DNA of 64,000 bases from Citrus sinensis. Taxonomy: Eukaryota > Streptophyta > Magnoliopsida > Sapindales > Rutaceae. Shown here one piece after another: positions 11,843 through 26,800 of the stretch (position 1 is the stretch's first letter; the number at the start of each line of letters is the position of its first letter). The DNA lies in NCBI RefSeq assembly GCF_022201045.2, contig NC_068561.1, forward strand, positions 24,992,501-25,056,500, given 5' to 3'. The notes under the pieces are model-generated. The model made no database searches. It saw only the letters and a list, made by a program, of their open reading frames with translations, and had not been told where the DNA came from. The position numbers were made by a program, and so were the translations under genes.

Positions 11843-14800
11843 ATGGAGGTTCATAAAAAGATTACTATAGGAGTGTGCGTTATGGAAAAGAAGGTGAAAT
11901 GTGGCTCCGAGGTTCTCTTTCTTCTTCATTTTTTCTTTTTCTTTTTTTTTTATATTGATTTTCATTTTTTTTCATACATATTTATGTATATGTAGTTATA
12001 TACTTGCACGTACAAACACGTAGTATTTGCTTGTAAATTTTGAAACGATAAGCTAAAAACATGTGAATTTACAGGTGTTTTCGGCGCCGATGGGACAGAT
12101 TTTGGATAGACTTCAAGCATTTGGTGAATTTGAGGTACGTAAGTATATTATTATTTGTTTGTTGTTTTTATTTTTATTTTTTAAATAGTAATATAATGTG
12201 TGAGTGTAAGGAGCTTGTTTCTGTTAGTACTAATGTCAGCAGATTGATAACTGTGTGTAATGTTGCAGGTCATACATTTTGGAGATAAAGTTATTCTTGA
12301 AGATCCGATAGAGAAGTGCGTGCGTTTTGTCGTAATCAACTGATTTTTTTTTCAATGTCAATTTTTTTATAATTATTATAATTATTGTTGTTGAATTAAT
12401 CAAAGCAACTGTTAGTTTTCTATTTTCTATATATATATTTTTAAATAATTGCAGAAAGAGTAAGTGGTAAAAGAAGTTGAAATCCGAGAAGTTTGTGTAG
12501 ACATTCTTTCCAATATATTGATTGAAAGGAAGAGTATTGTGAATTGGAGATCAAGTGTGTTCTAGAATTGAGGTCGGTTTGGCTGACAAAAGATGTTTTT
12601 CCTGGGAAATATGAAATTAGTGGACTTTGATACTTTTGGTTGAAAACAGTAGATAGACTATTTTTGTGAAGATGAAAATTTACGGATTTTCTCTTCTTCC
12701 CCCCCCCCCCCCCCCCTTCTTTTTTCTTTTGGCCTTCCTTTATCCTATTGCTGGACTTCTCTATTGATTCTAAAAACAGAGTTACTCTGCAATTTCTCTT
12801 TGTTAGACATTCAACTACTAAAGAAAGCAGAACCATGTGACTTAAGAGCAATTTTAATTTATTTTAAAGATATATTTTGAAAACGTAAATGCATCTTGAT
12901 GTGTGGCCCAATACAGAAAATTGGAGTAAAAAGGTCAAAATTAATTGATTCAAAAAAATTCGATAGTGGTGAAGGAGCTAAATAGGGAAGGTGAGGGCAT
13001 GGCAAGTGCGCGTGCATGTGCATTGCATGGTTCATCAACTTGGGGACCAGGTTTATTCATTGTACACCTATTTTTTTAGGTTGATATTGTCCTTAGAATT
13101 TATTCTTGTTGATTGTCTCAAGAAATTATTAGTTGTTACAATATTTGCTTATTTCAGGTGGCCAATATGTGACTGCTTGATTGCATTCTATTCCTCTGGT
13201 TATCCCCTTGAAAAGGCTGAGTCATATGCTACATTAAGGAAGTAAGTTCTCCTGTTTATGATGATGTTTGCTGGTCTTTTATAATTTTCATTTCTTTCTT
13301 TTCGTAGCCAGAAGGTGGCTTGGCTCTTATACTTTATGTGTGTTTGGGGCCTCTCTGCTGTTTTGTGTTTGGGGCCGCTATTCTGTGCTATTCTGTTCTT
13401 CAAGTATCTACTTAAAATGCAATTAATCTCCTACTGAGCATGTGCTGGTGTATCTTGAAGAATGTGCTCCCATTCTGTCAATTTTCATCATTAGGAACCT
13501 ATGGACATGCATTTCTTATACTACCAAATTGTGTACAACTGCTTTTCCAACATAACTATTTAAGCTGCATTAATCTTTTGAAGCTGTTGATGAAACTTCT
13601 CCTTTGTACTCATATTTGAAACTTTTCATGCTCTGTCATCAGACCTTTTCTAGTAAATGAATTGGAACCACAGCATCTTCTCCATGATCGGAGGAAGGTA
13701 TATGAGGTATGTGTTCTGAACTTCCATCTCAGCACTTGGGTTTTCATCTTTATTTGGTCATGCATCCTCTTGAAGTATGTCCAAGGAATTGTTGTCTTGA
13801 CTTCTTAAGTAATCTCATTACTCTTGTTGTTCACTTATAATATGATGTCCCTGCGTCTTATGCTGTAGAGGTAATATTTCTTATGTGGTAAAAGTCATTC
13901 TAGGTCCTAGAAGAACTTTAGAATGCTTAGAGCTTCATAAATGTTGCAGATATTACAGTGTCCTTATATTTTGGACCATCAGGCCAAGTCATGATGTCAA
14001 AGTTTAAAGTGATCGAACAGCAGAGGCAGTATGGATGGATTGCTTAACCTTTGTTTCTCAAAACTCCTCATTGAATTTGCAGATAGAAAATGGCTTAACT
14101 GCGTTGTTTCTGTTTAATGTTTTCATCTTCTAACAATCCAATGAAATGTTCTGATTTATTATTTTGGTGGAACCCAGCAACTTGAAAAGTATGGAATCCC
14201 TGTGCCAAGATATGCCCTTGTAAACAGGGAAGTACCATATCAAGAGCTGGATTATTTCATCGAGGAAGAAGATTTTGTTGAGGTTCATGGCAATCGTTTC
14301 TGGAAGCCATTTGTAGAGAAGCCTGTTCATGGTGAGCTCAATCTTTTTATATTTCTGTAAATTGTTGCATCTTTGCTGCTTCTTGTTGTTAATATTATGG
14401 GCAATAAATCGGATGCAGTCCTTTTTATTGGATGCTCCTTTTCTTCTGCAGAAGCTTTAACCTTGCTCGCATAAAGCATGTGAGGAGTTTCTTAAATTTT
14501 TGGCATGTTGTAAATCATCCCTGCAGTGATACTTCATCCACATTGCATGATTCATGGCATTCGAAGATCATTATTGTTTGTGTATTCTATATGGTGTGAG
14601 GTGACGAAACTGTCAGTTATTACATGGCAATGCTTTACAACATATTTGTTATTATGGTTGTTTCCAGTGTGTTTAACTGCATTTATGTTCTACTTTCTGG
14701 CAGTTGTAGTATTTATGTGATCCCCCCCCCCCCCCCAAACAATTGAGTTCTTTCTATTGTTTGCTTGGGAAAGAAAATGATACATGGAGATTGATTTAAC

Positions 14801-17800
14801 TTGTAAAATTCAGTTAAGCTTGCAAAAGAAATTAAAAATTGAAATATAGTACAGCTTTGCTTTTTCTGGAGTTTTCTTAACAGAGGTTTAAAAAAATAAT
14901 CACATAAAGACATGTAAAGTCTCAAGCACTTCCATTACTAGTATGATGTAGCTTCCTAGTTCAGAATTTTAATACTTACCAAAATAACTAATCCAATCTG
15001 TTCTTCAGATTGATCTAAAATCTTAATTGATAACTAATTGATAATGGAGTCCAATATGCAATGTTTGCTATTAATTCATGTTTTTAGCTCTGACTTGTAA
15101 CTTTGTCCTCTGTTCTGAAATTTGCTTTTTCCACAATGAATATCTGGTAATAAATTTTTATTTGTGCTCTTATGAAGGGGATGATCATAGTATTATGATA
15201 TACTATCCAAGCTCAGCGGGTGGAGGTATGAAGGAATTATTTAGGAAGGTTCGTGTATCCATTTGTTACTTCTTATTTGTAAAAATAACCAGCATAATAT
15301 TTCTTCTTTGATGTCTGCTGCTCATTAAAAAGTTTGTGGGCTTCTTTGATAGGTTATAAGTAAAGAATTATGATTTAATTGGTTCCAGGTTTTGTTGGTT
15401 TTGCTGCCTTCAATGGACTTGTCATTGCCTTAATTCTGCTGGTCATAGGGAATAGCCAACTCAAACCTATTAGTATGCCTGTTGTTAGATGTTTGCAATG
15501 TCTTGCTTAGTTCTTACCCTATCTTGTCTCAACAATGCCTTGAAGACTGCTATCTATGGTTATCACCTTTTTACATGCCCAGCAGCTTGTCCCCGCTTAA
15601 CTTCTTTTTTTTTATTTTTTTTTATTTTTAAAATTGGTTCTCATCAATTACAAGTGACTGTTATTTCAGTATCCAAAACTTTGCTTATATGTCACGAATT
15701 TGTTATTGTAGGTCGGAAATCGGTCTAGTGAGTTCCATCCAGATGTCAGAAGGGTTCGGCGTGAAGGCTCGTATATATACGAAGAATTTATGCCAACTGG
15801 AGGAACAGATGTTAAGGTTATATTGCTATTTAAAGGATATATTTTTTTGTTTCTATTGGCAGCTTATGTTTATTATGTTGTGAATTTTGACGCCCTTTAT
15901 GAAATATGAGTATTTTTGACCCCATATATATGGAGACAATTTGCATTGATTCCATATGTTCTGCATCAGAGCAGAATGTCCATAAGCTTATTGGATAGTT
16001 TCAATTCTTAGTTATTCATTTAGTCTGCTAGGGAGTGAGTCTATTCTTTGCATACAGCACATCCTTCTCAGTCATGACCATGCTACATTAAGGTTTTTGG
16101 ACCTTCTGCCCACTCTCTATTATCTTTTTCAATCATGCTTTAGTTTTTCGTTGTTCTAATCTATTGTTTCTGCTCTTGGAATTCATTTCCTTTTTGAATT
16201 CTGAAATCATTTTATTCCTTTGAATTTTTTAAGTTCATTTTTGTTTGCTTATTGTTTATCTTTTCATTTTCTTGTCTGTCTACTTGAAGAAAATTCTATT
16301 TTATGCATTTTGGTCCCTTTTTTTTGGTTCTCACAAGTGATTGCTTGAACATTTTGTCAATTATACAGGTTTATACGGTTGGCCCTGAATATGCACATGC
16401 TGAGGCAAGGAAGTCTCCGGTTGTTGATGGTGTTGTTATGAGAAATCCTGATGGCAAGGAAGTAAGTGTTACATGTAGCATAAGTGATTTACAAAACCAT
16501 TAATCTTCTTTCTCTTCCTCTTTCCATGTTATTTTTGTCTTTCATATGTACTTTCTGCTCTTCAGATTTCTCGAAATTTTCTAGAGCACTGTTTATTGTA
16601 TGGGTTTGATTAAACTCTGGGGACGTCGATCTTGACCCTTGTGTAACTGACATTGAATTGTTGGTCAACTGTTTAGATAAGTTGCATTATATCAGAGAAA
16701 CCAAATTTTGGTTATCTACACTTACTATAATATTTTAGTTAAATAGACATCAAGATTGACCCTTGTGTATCTGGCAATGAATTGTTGGTCAACTGTTTAG
16801 ATAAGTTGCATTGTATCAGAGAAATCAAATTTTGGTCACATACACTTACTATCATATTTTAGTTAAATAAGTAAATTCCTACCAGGCTGTTGGTTGAGCT
16901 GGATGTGATATGACTTAACATTTTAAATTGACTATGAGGAATTTCACGGTTCGGTTTAAAGGCACTTCAAGGATAAAGAGAAGGTCCTTTGAATCTCCAA
17001 TAATAGAGAAGAAAACTAAGCCCAAGGAGACTGTATTATGTGGGTAACATTGAGACAGGGATACAAAAGTGGACTGGATTTTCAGAAAGAAACAAAAATG
17101 AAAAGAGCTCACACATCTGAGAACTGCATTTGCCCATGTATATGATGAGCACCAATTTGTGAATCTCCTGATTAAACTGATGCATTGCTCTTCTGGGGCG
17201 AGAATTGAAATTATTGTGTTTGAACATGTTGTTACTTTTTGTGACAGGTGAGATATCCCGTATTGCTAACTCCTAATGAGAAGCAAATGGCGAGAGAGGT
17301 TTGCATTGCCTTTAGACAAGCGGTATGTATGTACACAACTATTGATTAATGATGTATCTCCAACTTCCAAAGTGCTATTGTGTTGGCTTCTTGAGCTGTT
17401 GTTTGCAGACATTTGTTTAGTATATTGCTTTCCCTTGTTGATTACAAGTCTATCATTTTACCTTTACTTACTAATGAATTGAAGAGACCTAAAATGAAAC
17501 TCTCCTGAACTCTTGGAAAACTGAAGGCAGCAGAGGCGAGAAAGTAGTTTAATCTGTTAAAAATATATTGGGAAAATGGTGGGTTATACAAATACAATAA
17601 ATCTTTTTAGAGTGGTTTATTTGATGCACTGTTGAATAGATTTGCACAATTGCATCATTCTACACCTGCTTCTTGTTCATCATAGAAGACTGAGTAACAT
17701 TTTCCCCCGTGTTACATGTGAATGCTCGTATGCACATACAATCTGTATTTTGGTAATTACTTATTTGTGAATATAGTTTATTCTCTTAATCTGTTTATTA

Positions 17801-20800
17801 GTTTCTTGTTGCCTGTAGGTTTGTGGGTTTGATCTCTTGCGATGTGAGGGACGCTCGTATGTTTGTGATGTGAATGGATGGAGCTTTGTGAAGAACTCGT
17901 ACAAGTAATGCCATAGATTTGCTTTATCATGTTATTATCTAGATGGTAAATCTTTTACTATTGACTGTATTTATTTAATTTTTAAATTTCATTTCCAAAC
18001 TAATAAAAAAATGCTGATATCCTTGACTTAGATTTAGTAATTTTTGTACTATGGCACTATTGTCTTCCTGATGGGAGGATAAAAGAGAATCAGAAATTGC
18101 ATTTGCAAAGTTGCCTGTGATAATATTTCTTTTTCTTCATCTAGTTGTTTAGATTTTCTTTTTCTTCTCAAAAAGTTCATGCTTGGTGGACAGTTTTACT
18201 GCTCATTTTGGAACCAATGTTATTAAAAACTAGGTGGCAACATTGAGCTAAGATCATCGTACAATGACATGATTTATCCGCTGGTTATATTAACCCCAGA
18301 TTTTGACAAAAAACCAAGTTTTGGAAAAGACAAAAAGGTTTTCTTTATGTATCTCTGTCTTCATGCTTTTTTATTATTATTTTTTTAATCAACTTAGAAT
18401 TTTATCATATTTACTATAGCATTTCATACATGGTATTGTTATCATCTACAAGCTGGTCAAATGAATCCAGATGCTTATCCTTCACAGACCATATGTTACT
18501 AGATTCTCAGTTCTCTTATGTTTCTTTGTCATTAGAGTACTTATGGTTTCTCTTTCTAAACACAGGTATTATGATGATGCTGCTTGTGTCCTGAGGAAGA
18601 TGTTTTTAGAAGCGAAAGCTCCTCATCTTTCTTCTGCGATTCCACCAATTTTACCTTGGAAAGTCAATGAACCTGTCCAGCCTACTGAGGGACTAACTCG
18701 CCAGGGAAGTGGGCTTGGCACATTTGGGCAGTCTGAGGAGCTACGCTGTGTGATTGCTGTTATGCGCCAGTATGTTGTAGTATCTTCATTGGTATAACTG
18801 GTCTTGTAGAATATTGAATCACATTCTTGATTCTGTTTTGTATTTGCAGTGGCGATAGAACCCCCAAGCAGAAGGTCAAGTTGAAAGTTACTGAGGAGAA
18901 GCTGCTGAACTTGATGTTAAAGTACAATGGGGGGCGGCCTAGAGCCGAGGTTATTATAGAAACGACTGATTTTGATTCATTTTAATTGTATAAAGCTTAA
19001 GCATTTTTATGGACATTTGTTGGTTCCCTTTGTTGCAGACAAAACTCAAAAGTGCTGTCCAGTTGCAAGATCTGTTAGATGCCACACGAATTCTTGTTCC
19101 TCGTTCAAGGTTTCATTTCATATTTTATGTTTTACTAATTTAATTGCTTAAACATGTTAGTGTGATGCAAATAATTTGCAATTTGGCTTCTCTCAGTTGA
19201 AAATATTCTCTTACATTTGAATTGACTTTGAACCACCCATTTCATATTTAACACTTGGTTCAAATGAATCCTTACATTTGGTTTCATTAGTTTGTCAAGG
19301 TGCTCGAGCTTATTCGTGGGTGGATGAATAGTTGTAAACTTGGTATTTGGCACGGTTGTAAGTTCAACATAAAGTAATTAAATCTAGAATTTTGTCCAAG
19401 GAGGTAAATATTTCTTTGTCAAAATGTGAAAGTGTTTCTTAGCTGCTTGTGATAAATTAATTGCGGGAAGGTAATTTGGCTGTAATCAATAATCAATGTA
19501 GGAAACCATTTGCATAATAGGACAACCTACTACAGTATTAATGAACTTGTGGAAGGTAGTTTCCCATCTAGTGATTAACTTGTGTGTGATTATTTACATT
19601 ATGTATTAACTTGCTTATAATTATTTAAATTATGCAGACCAGGCCGTGAAAGTGATAGTGAGGCAGAAGACTTTGAGCATGCTGAAAAGCTTCGTCAAGT
19701 TAAAGCAGTGCTTGAAGAGGTTAGTGATGTTTATACTTTTCTTTTCTTAAACCTTTTCCTTTTTAATACAGTCATTTTATTGATGTTTGCTTTTCTTTTT
19801 CCCACTGTTACTGTTATGCTCTTTCAAGTGAAGGCAGCTTCTGGATGATGGTGTTGACAGTATCTTTACAGTTGACAAAGCCAAATTTACATTCAGTGAT
19901 ATAAATCTGCTGAACATTGATCTTAACTAGCTTATGAATTCTTTGGCACATTTTATTCTATGTTGTAGAAGTATATACTGGATTGACTTTCTCAATATCT
20001 GCCTACATAATGGGATTGGTAAACTTAATCAAAATTGTTTTGGCCTTTCCAAATGGTATTACTCCTGGTTTCTGGAATTGTGCATATGTTCTTAGTCAGA
20101 ATTTCAGTGCTAATACTTAGAAACGAATGCCAACGAGTATAGAGTAGTAATTAGTACGGAGACTGGATAGTTCTTAGTTGCCTAAAGCAATTGAATGTCT
20201 TTTTCATGAACCTTATTTTGGATAATCCTTACCCATGATCTGAATATATGAAATCTTGTTTCATACTTGCACGTCGTGCCATCTATAACTTGGTAAATAT
20301 TTTGTGATGCAGGGAGGACATTTTTCTGGTATTTACCGGAAAGTTCAACTGAAGCCACTGAAGTGGGTTAAAGTTACAAAAAGTACTGGTGATGAGGAGG
20401 AACGGCCTGTCGAAGCTCTAATGGTTCTTAAATATGGGGGTGTTCTAACGCATGCTGGCAGAAAGCAGGTGTTAATTACTAATATCTGGTGGAAAAAATT
20501 TCTGTGATATAATTTGTTTTTGGTTATATGTTATTACTACAATATGATGGTGTTGCTAGGAAAAGCATATTTTGCAAAACTATAGCATGAAACACAAATT
20601 TAGTTCTTCCAATTTCATTATAATCATTTATCCTATCTTTTAATTTTCCTTTTTTTTTTTTTTTACCGTAACCTTGCAGGCAGAAGAATTGGGTAGATAC
20701 TTCCGAAATAATATGTATCCAGGTTATTATTATGGTTCCTTCTGTTATCAGTAAAATCACTTTCTTGCATTGATGTCTCAAGTTGTTCTCCTTAGTCATT

Positions 20801-23800
20801 CCTTCCGATTTTTAATGATAATATGAAGAAAAAATTATTTTTTTACATATATTCTCAGTTGTTCATGCTTCTTTGTTGAGTTGGTAGTTTCAGATGAAAT
20901 TCTGTTTACATCTGAAGAAGAAACTGCTTTATTTAATGTGATTTCTGTATTTGCAGCTTCCATGTCTTGAAATGGTTACTATATTTGTCTTCTCAATGAT
21001 TACTATATTTGTCTTTTCAAAGGTCAGTCAAAAAAGAGAATCATTTGTGTAGCCATTCTACATCTGGGAGGGCAGTTTGAAAAAATTTTCAAGTCAAATC
21101 TTGACCATGAATTATTGAGCCTCACATTTGGCTGATATAGTGTACAAGACGTCTTACTGTCCATTCAATGTCATCTTCTTTTAGCAAATCTAGTAAGTGG
21201 TCAGTTCATTGATTTCCTTATAGAACAGTTTTATTGAGACAATGGAGTCAATGAGATTGCCTACTGGTGAGGGTCACACAATGACTTCTACATTGTATGC
21301 CACCTTACCATAGACCAGGGTCCTGTTACATTTTGGCTAATTCACTTAATTACATAATTTTGATAATGATTATTGCCCTGAATGGATTCACATTGTTTCA
21401 AGTTAGAAAGCCATTGTTGCTTGACCATATCAAGATGACAAGGTTTGCCTGACTAATGCAAACGACTTGAAACATTTTTGCCATTATTGTGCTACTCCCT
21501 TTGCCTCCGCTTCTTGTTGCTAAAGTATTGGTCAAACATCTTCACTGCATTCTTTTCCATCAAATTCAACTTCGAGCAGGAAGTGCTGAATAGAGTCTTT
21601 TGCATAGTATTCTTCAGATAAAGTTTTGCCTGACTGCTACTAATGCCTTTCTGATGAGGTATTATATGTTTGCAGGTGAAGGTACTGGCCTACTGCGCCT
21701 CCACAGTACATATCGTCATGATCTTAAAATTTATAGCTCTGATGAGGGCCGTGTACAGGTATAGCCTTAGTAATGTAGATAAGAAGAGGATTAACATTTT
21801 GATGCTTTCGTGTCAGAGGATTGAATGTCTATATCATCATTACTCTTGTTTTTGGCAGATGTCAGCCGCTGCATTTGCCAAAGGCCTTCTTGACCTTGAA
21901 GGACAGTTGACACCAATCTTGGTTTGTAGCCTTTTCTTTGGAAATTTTCTACTAGTTGACATTGAATTATGCTGAGTTGGTCAACATTTTCAAGGTTTCC
22001 CTTGTTAGCAAGGACTCCTCTATGCTGGATGGACTTGACAATGCCAGCATTGAGATGGAAGAAGCGAAGGTTTGTCTTGCCACCTGACCTGTTTTTTGCG
22101 TACTTTTCAAAATCTGGTGTCGAGATTCCTGACATTACAGTTCTTGGTTATATCAATATATTATCTGATTTGTCCTTTTTGCCTTTCGGAGGTCGAAAAA
22201 TATGTCCAGTCACTGACTGAGCTTTTGTCCATACAGATTCTTTTACTGTGTTATTGTTATGCTGTTTTTATAGCTTTGTTTTCTCTCATGTGGCTTTTGC
22301 TTTATTCGTGGACTCTTGCTCTGCCAGATATATGAAACACTCTCATATTTACTTTTTTTAAGGATTTTTTCCCCCTTAGTTTCTCGTAAAAAAAGTAAGA
22401 TGACCTGGATTCTGGTCCTAAAAGACTGAAACTTAAAGTTGCTTCTGTACGTTCACTTGTTTCTTGTTTTGAAATGTTCAAGAGGATATCTTATGCTGCA
22501 TATCCCTTTTGACTTAATGCCATAACTTTAGGATTTTGATAATTTTGGAATGGTGAGAAAATAAAGATAGAATATTGTTTTTTTCCCTATTTTATGCTTT
22601 AGATTATTTGTAAATGAACTGGGAGCCTCCTTGATCCCACATGTTTTTTCATTTAAAAAATTTACTTACTTAACAATGTATGATTTACCATCTATTGGAA
22701 TGGCTTTGCTTCAGGAACTGCAATTATATTGTTCTTTCTCAAGTGACCCAGCTATATGCTTAATTTGATGATGTCAATGCAAAATCAGAGGCATTTTAGG
22801 ATTTACTAATAACTTAACTGAGTTGCCAGAACGAATTGGCCATAGGCAAATCACATTGCAAATTAAAAGAGTAGAGCCTTTAGAAGTCTGGTGTTTTTTT
22901 TTTTTTTTGCTAAAAAAAAAAAAGAATTTTGAGAAAATTATATGAGGCGCGGCATGGCTGTATCACAAAAGAGCAGGACACAATACTTTATGGGTTTCAT
23001 CAAGCCCAAAATATCCTGTAAGCCCTAGATTTCTTATGGGGCTGTGTTTATGAATATATTTATACAACCATAACAAACATAGACTTCCCTCATCACACCA
23101 TTTTGTATGTACTATTAAATTGCAACATTCATATCAACTACGAAGCTCTTCCTATTGAGCATCATCAAAGTTTTTGAATGCTATACTGAAAATAGATTTT
23201 TCATTTTTCCCCTCCTTTGCCCTTTCGTTCCTTTTGAAACTTAAAATTCCTTGCAGGCAAGGTTGAATGAGATCATAAAATCTGGCTCAAAGATGATACA
23301 TAGCAATGGATCATCTGATTGTCCTTGGATGGCTGATGGAGTGGGACTGCCTCCTAATGCTTCTGAACTTCTTCCCAAACTGGTAATTACATTCCTTTTT
23401 TGGGTAATACCATTCCAGATTGCTTACTCTTTGCCTTTTCCATAACAGTTGAATATAACTATTCTCCGACTTTAGCTCTTATTTGTATTAAAGTTACTCC
23501 AGTTAGAATATAGATAGAGATTTATGTTTCATTTCAATTTGCAAAACTAGCACAAGTTTATTATTTTCCTCGTTTCTTTGTAAATAGGTAAAATTAACCA
23601 AGAAAGTAACTGAGCAAGTAAGGCAACTGGCCAAGGATGAAGATGAGGATCTTGCTGAGACAAACCCCTATGATGTAATTCCTCCATATGATCAAGCAAA
23701 GGCTCTTGGAAAGACCAATATAGATGTTGATCGTATAGCTGCTGGATTACCTTGTGGTAGTGAGGGATTTCTTTTGATGTATGCTCGTTGGAGAAAACTT

Positions 23801-26800
23801 GAAAGAGACTTGTATAATGAGCGGAAAGAGTAAGCTTTTATTATTTATGACTATGATTATGCTTGTGATAGGAGTAGTTACTATATGTTTTCTACTGGTT
23901 ACTTCTGTTATCCTTCCTTTTTTGTGGTATTATTAATGTCATTTCATTTAAGGCCAATTCAAAGCAGCAGCCTTAGCTTACAGGGTAATTGTCGCTGGGA
24001 CTGTGGGATTAGCTATTGGCTTTGCACAACTAAATTTTTCTGCGACAAATTTTAACTCAAATTATGGGATTTCATTGTTATCTTTCTTGAAATATAAATG
24101 ATTATGAAACGTTGGATATGTTAGTCGCCTGTTGGTAAACGAACTGACAGTTGAATTTATTTGCAGGCGATTTGACATAACACAAATTCCAGATGTTTAT
24201 GACTCCTGCAAGTAAGTAGTTCCTTTTGATTCAAGTTAGATGGACTATGCATACGCAACGTTATTATTTATTTTGTTTTAAATCTAGAAAGCTGAGTGGG
24301 CATATATTCTATTACCTTTTTGTCAAAGTTGAATAGAAGACTAGCCCTCCAATTCTAGTAGATCATTCAGGAGCTAAATTATGGCTGCCTACTGGTTATT
24401 GTTAATTTTAAGATATATTACCTGGGTATGCAAAGGAGCATCATAACGAATATTTCAACTCAATTGAGTTTAGATTTAAGGGTCAGCTCATCAATGCTGA
24501 TTTTCTGTGCTGTTGAGTATTGTCACGACGTGGCATGCGTGCAAATGCAGGGCCATACTGATGCCACCATGCATGCATATGCATCACTTAGTAACTTCTG
24601 GCTGTGTACATTCATATGGAAAAAGTGTCTATAATAAAATTTAATTTGCCAAGGATAAATTGTTTTGTACTTTATTTGTAGTCATTCATCATATATTGCT
24701 TCACAATCTATTATGAATTAAAGATAGTACTCGATTTGGTATGCTTAACTTGATTTATAATGTTTTACAGCTTCCCATTTGTGCGCAAAGTGCTTAGCAT
24801 TTGTAATTTAATGCCTATATTATCGTGACACTATTCTTTGCATTTTTTGATGACTTTTCCATTTGACAGATATGACCTCTTGCACAATGCTCACCTTAAT
24901 CTAGAAGGGTTGGATGAGCTCTTTAAAGTTGCTCAGGTACAAAATGAACAAATTGTTTCTGAAAGTGAAGCTTAAAGGGGGATTATCTCATCTATCTTTG
25001 TAGGATCATCATTCCTCTTTGTTGCTTGGTAGTGCAAGCCTTTCAGTGCTGCTTTATATGGCTGTGCCTAACAGCTCCTGAAATGAAATCACCCGTTTAT
25101 TTTGAATGAAAGCCTGCTGGTTTGAAAATAAAAGTTTTTAGAATCTGAAAACTGCCTCTCCTAGAGTGTACGTCTATTGTTGGTGTTGGTGGGGTTATCA
25201 GCGGACTCTGTCTTAATTCTCTGTATGTTGTTATTGTAGTTACTTGCTGATGGTGTCATCCCAAATGAGTATGGAATAAATCCAAAGCAGAAACTGAAGA
25301 TCGGTTCAAAGGTGAGTTTCTACTGCATCACCACCCCCTTTTTCCCTTTTGAATTTTAAGTTTTGAAATCTGATATCCTTAGTAGTTGCCTATAGAATTC
25401 CTCACTCAATGGAAAAGGCTCTTGATGGAACTCATATACCATGTGATTGCTGAACTTTTTGAACAAGGGGTTCCTTCGTATCATTTCCTATTTACGTAAG
25501 AGAAATCTCTGGAGCTGAATATGATTAATGTTTCTGGTATCAGAGCAAAATTCTTAAGAACTCTTTACACTAGGGCTACGATGAACATATTATATCAGCC
25601 CTTCACAGCTTAAATTTTTATGATCTTTTGTTTGAGAAACAAGATTTCCAACATCACCATCATGTGATTGCTGCATCAATACATAAGAAGTTCTACAAAC
25701 TGGTAAAAACACAGAAGAAATTAAAACCTAGAGGGGGGGGGGGAGGGGGGGGGGGGGGGGGGAGAGGGGGGATGTAGGGATTGGTATCTTATGAAGACTT
25801 AGAACTCTGAGCTATTTATGGTTCTCTTTTGCCTTTGGTGGTGGCTCCATTTCATATGAGAACATTACTTTTCATTCATCATAACTTCAAACCATGTATG
25901 TTGTTTCTGCTTCTGCACTACGTTAGTGGAGCCATATCAATATTGCTAATAACATAATTGATAATTATCATTTCTTATTTTGTTGCATTTCAGATTGCCC
26001 GCCGTCTTTTGGGAAAACTTTTGATTGATTTGAGAAATACCCGTGAAGAAGCCATCAGTGTTGCTGAACTAAAGAGTAGTCAAGACCAAGTTTCCAAATC
26101 CACTAAAACTGAAAAGGAAGATAAAGATTATCCGCCAAAGCTTTTCATTAAGGCTGATGACACAAGAAGATCTAGCACCACTAGCGACATATCCATGGAT
26201 CAGGATGATGATGATGATAAGGAGACCCAATATAGATTGGATCCTAAGTTAATATCTGAACTTTTGAGTTATATTTCATTCGCTAGTATGTAGTTTGCCA
26301 GCTTACAGTTCCCTTATTTTCTGTCAGGTATGCAAATGTCAAGACACCTGAACGCCACGTCCGGACACGCCTTTACTTTACATCTGTATGTATAATATAT
26401 ATTGCTGTTATTAACACACAACTTTAGCATGTTAACTACAGAAGTGTGTAGGCCTCATTGTATACACAAGTTATTACACAATTTTTTAGATTTATAGACA
26501 TCAGCTGTTTCTTCTGTGAAATAATATCAAAGTTAATTTGTGTAAAACCTTACTCAGCTTATATTTTTGGATGACAGGAATCACATATCCATTCCCTCAT
26601 GAATGTTCTTCGGTACTGTAATCTGGATGAATCTCTCCAAGGAGAGGATAGCCTTGTTTGCCATAGTGCTTTGGAGCGCTTATATAAAACTAAAGAGCTT
26701 GACTACATGAGCTACATCGTTCTGAGGATGTTTGAAAACACAGCGGTAAGAATCAGTGTTTAGATTGTGATCCACTTTAGGTATTTGAACTTCTCTAGTT

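Noticed and set aside
12441-12851. 136-codon minus-strand open frame
   Set aside because: Lies in VIH intron 3 and spans the C18 tract (giving poly-Gly); no domain, and overlaps a well-supported gene on the other strand.
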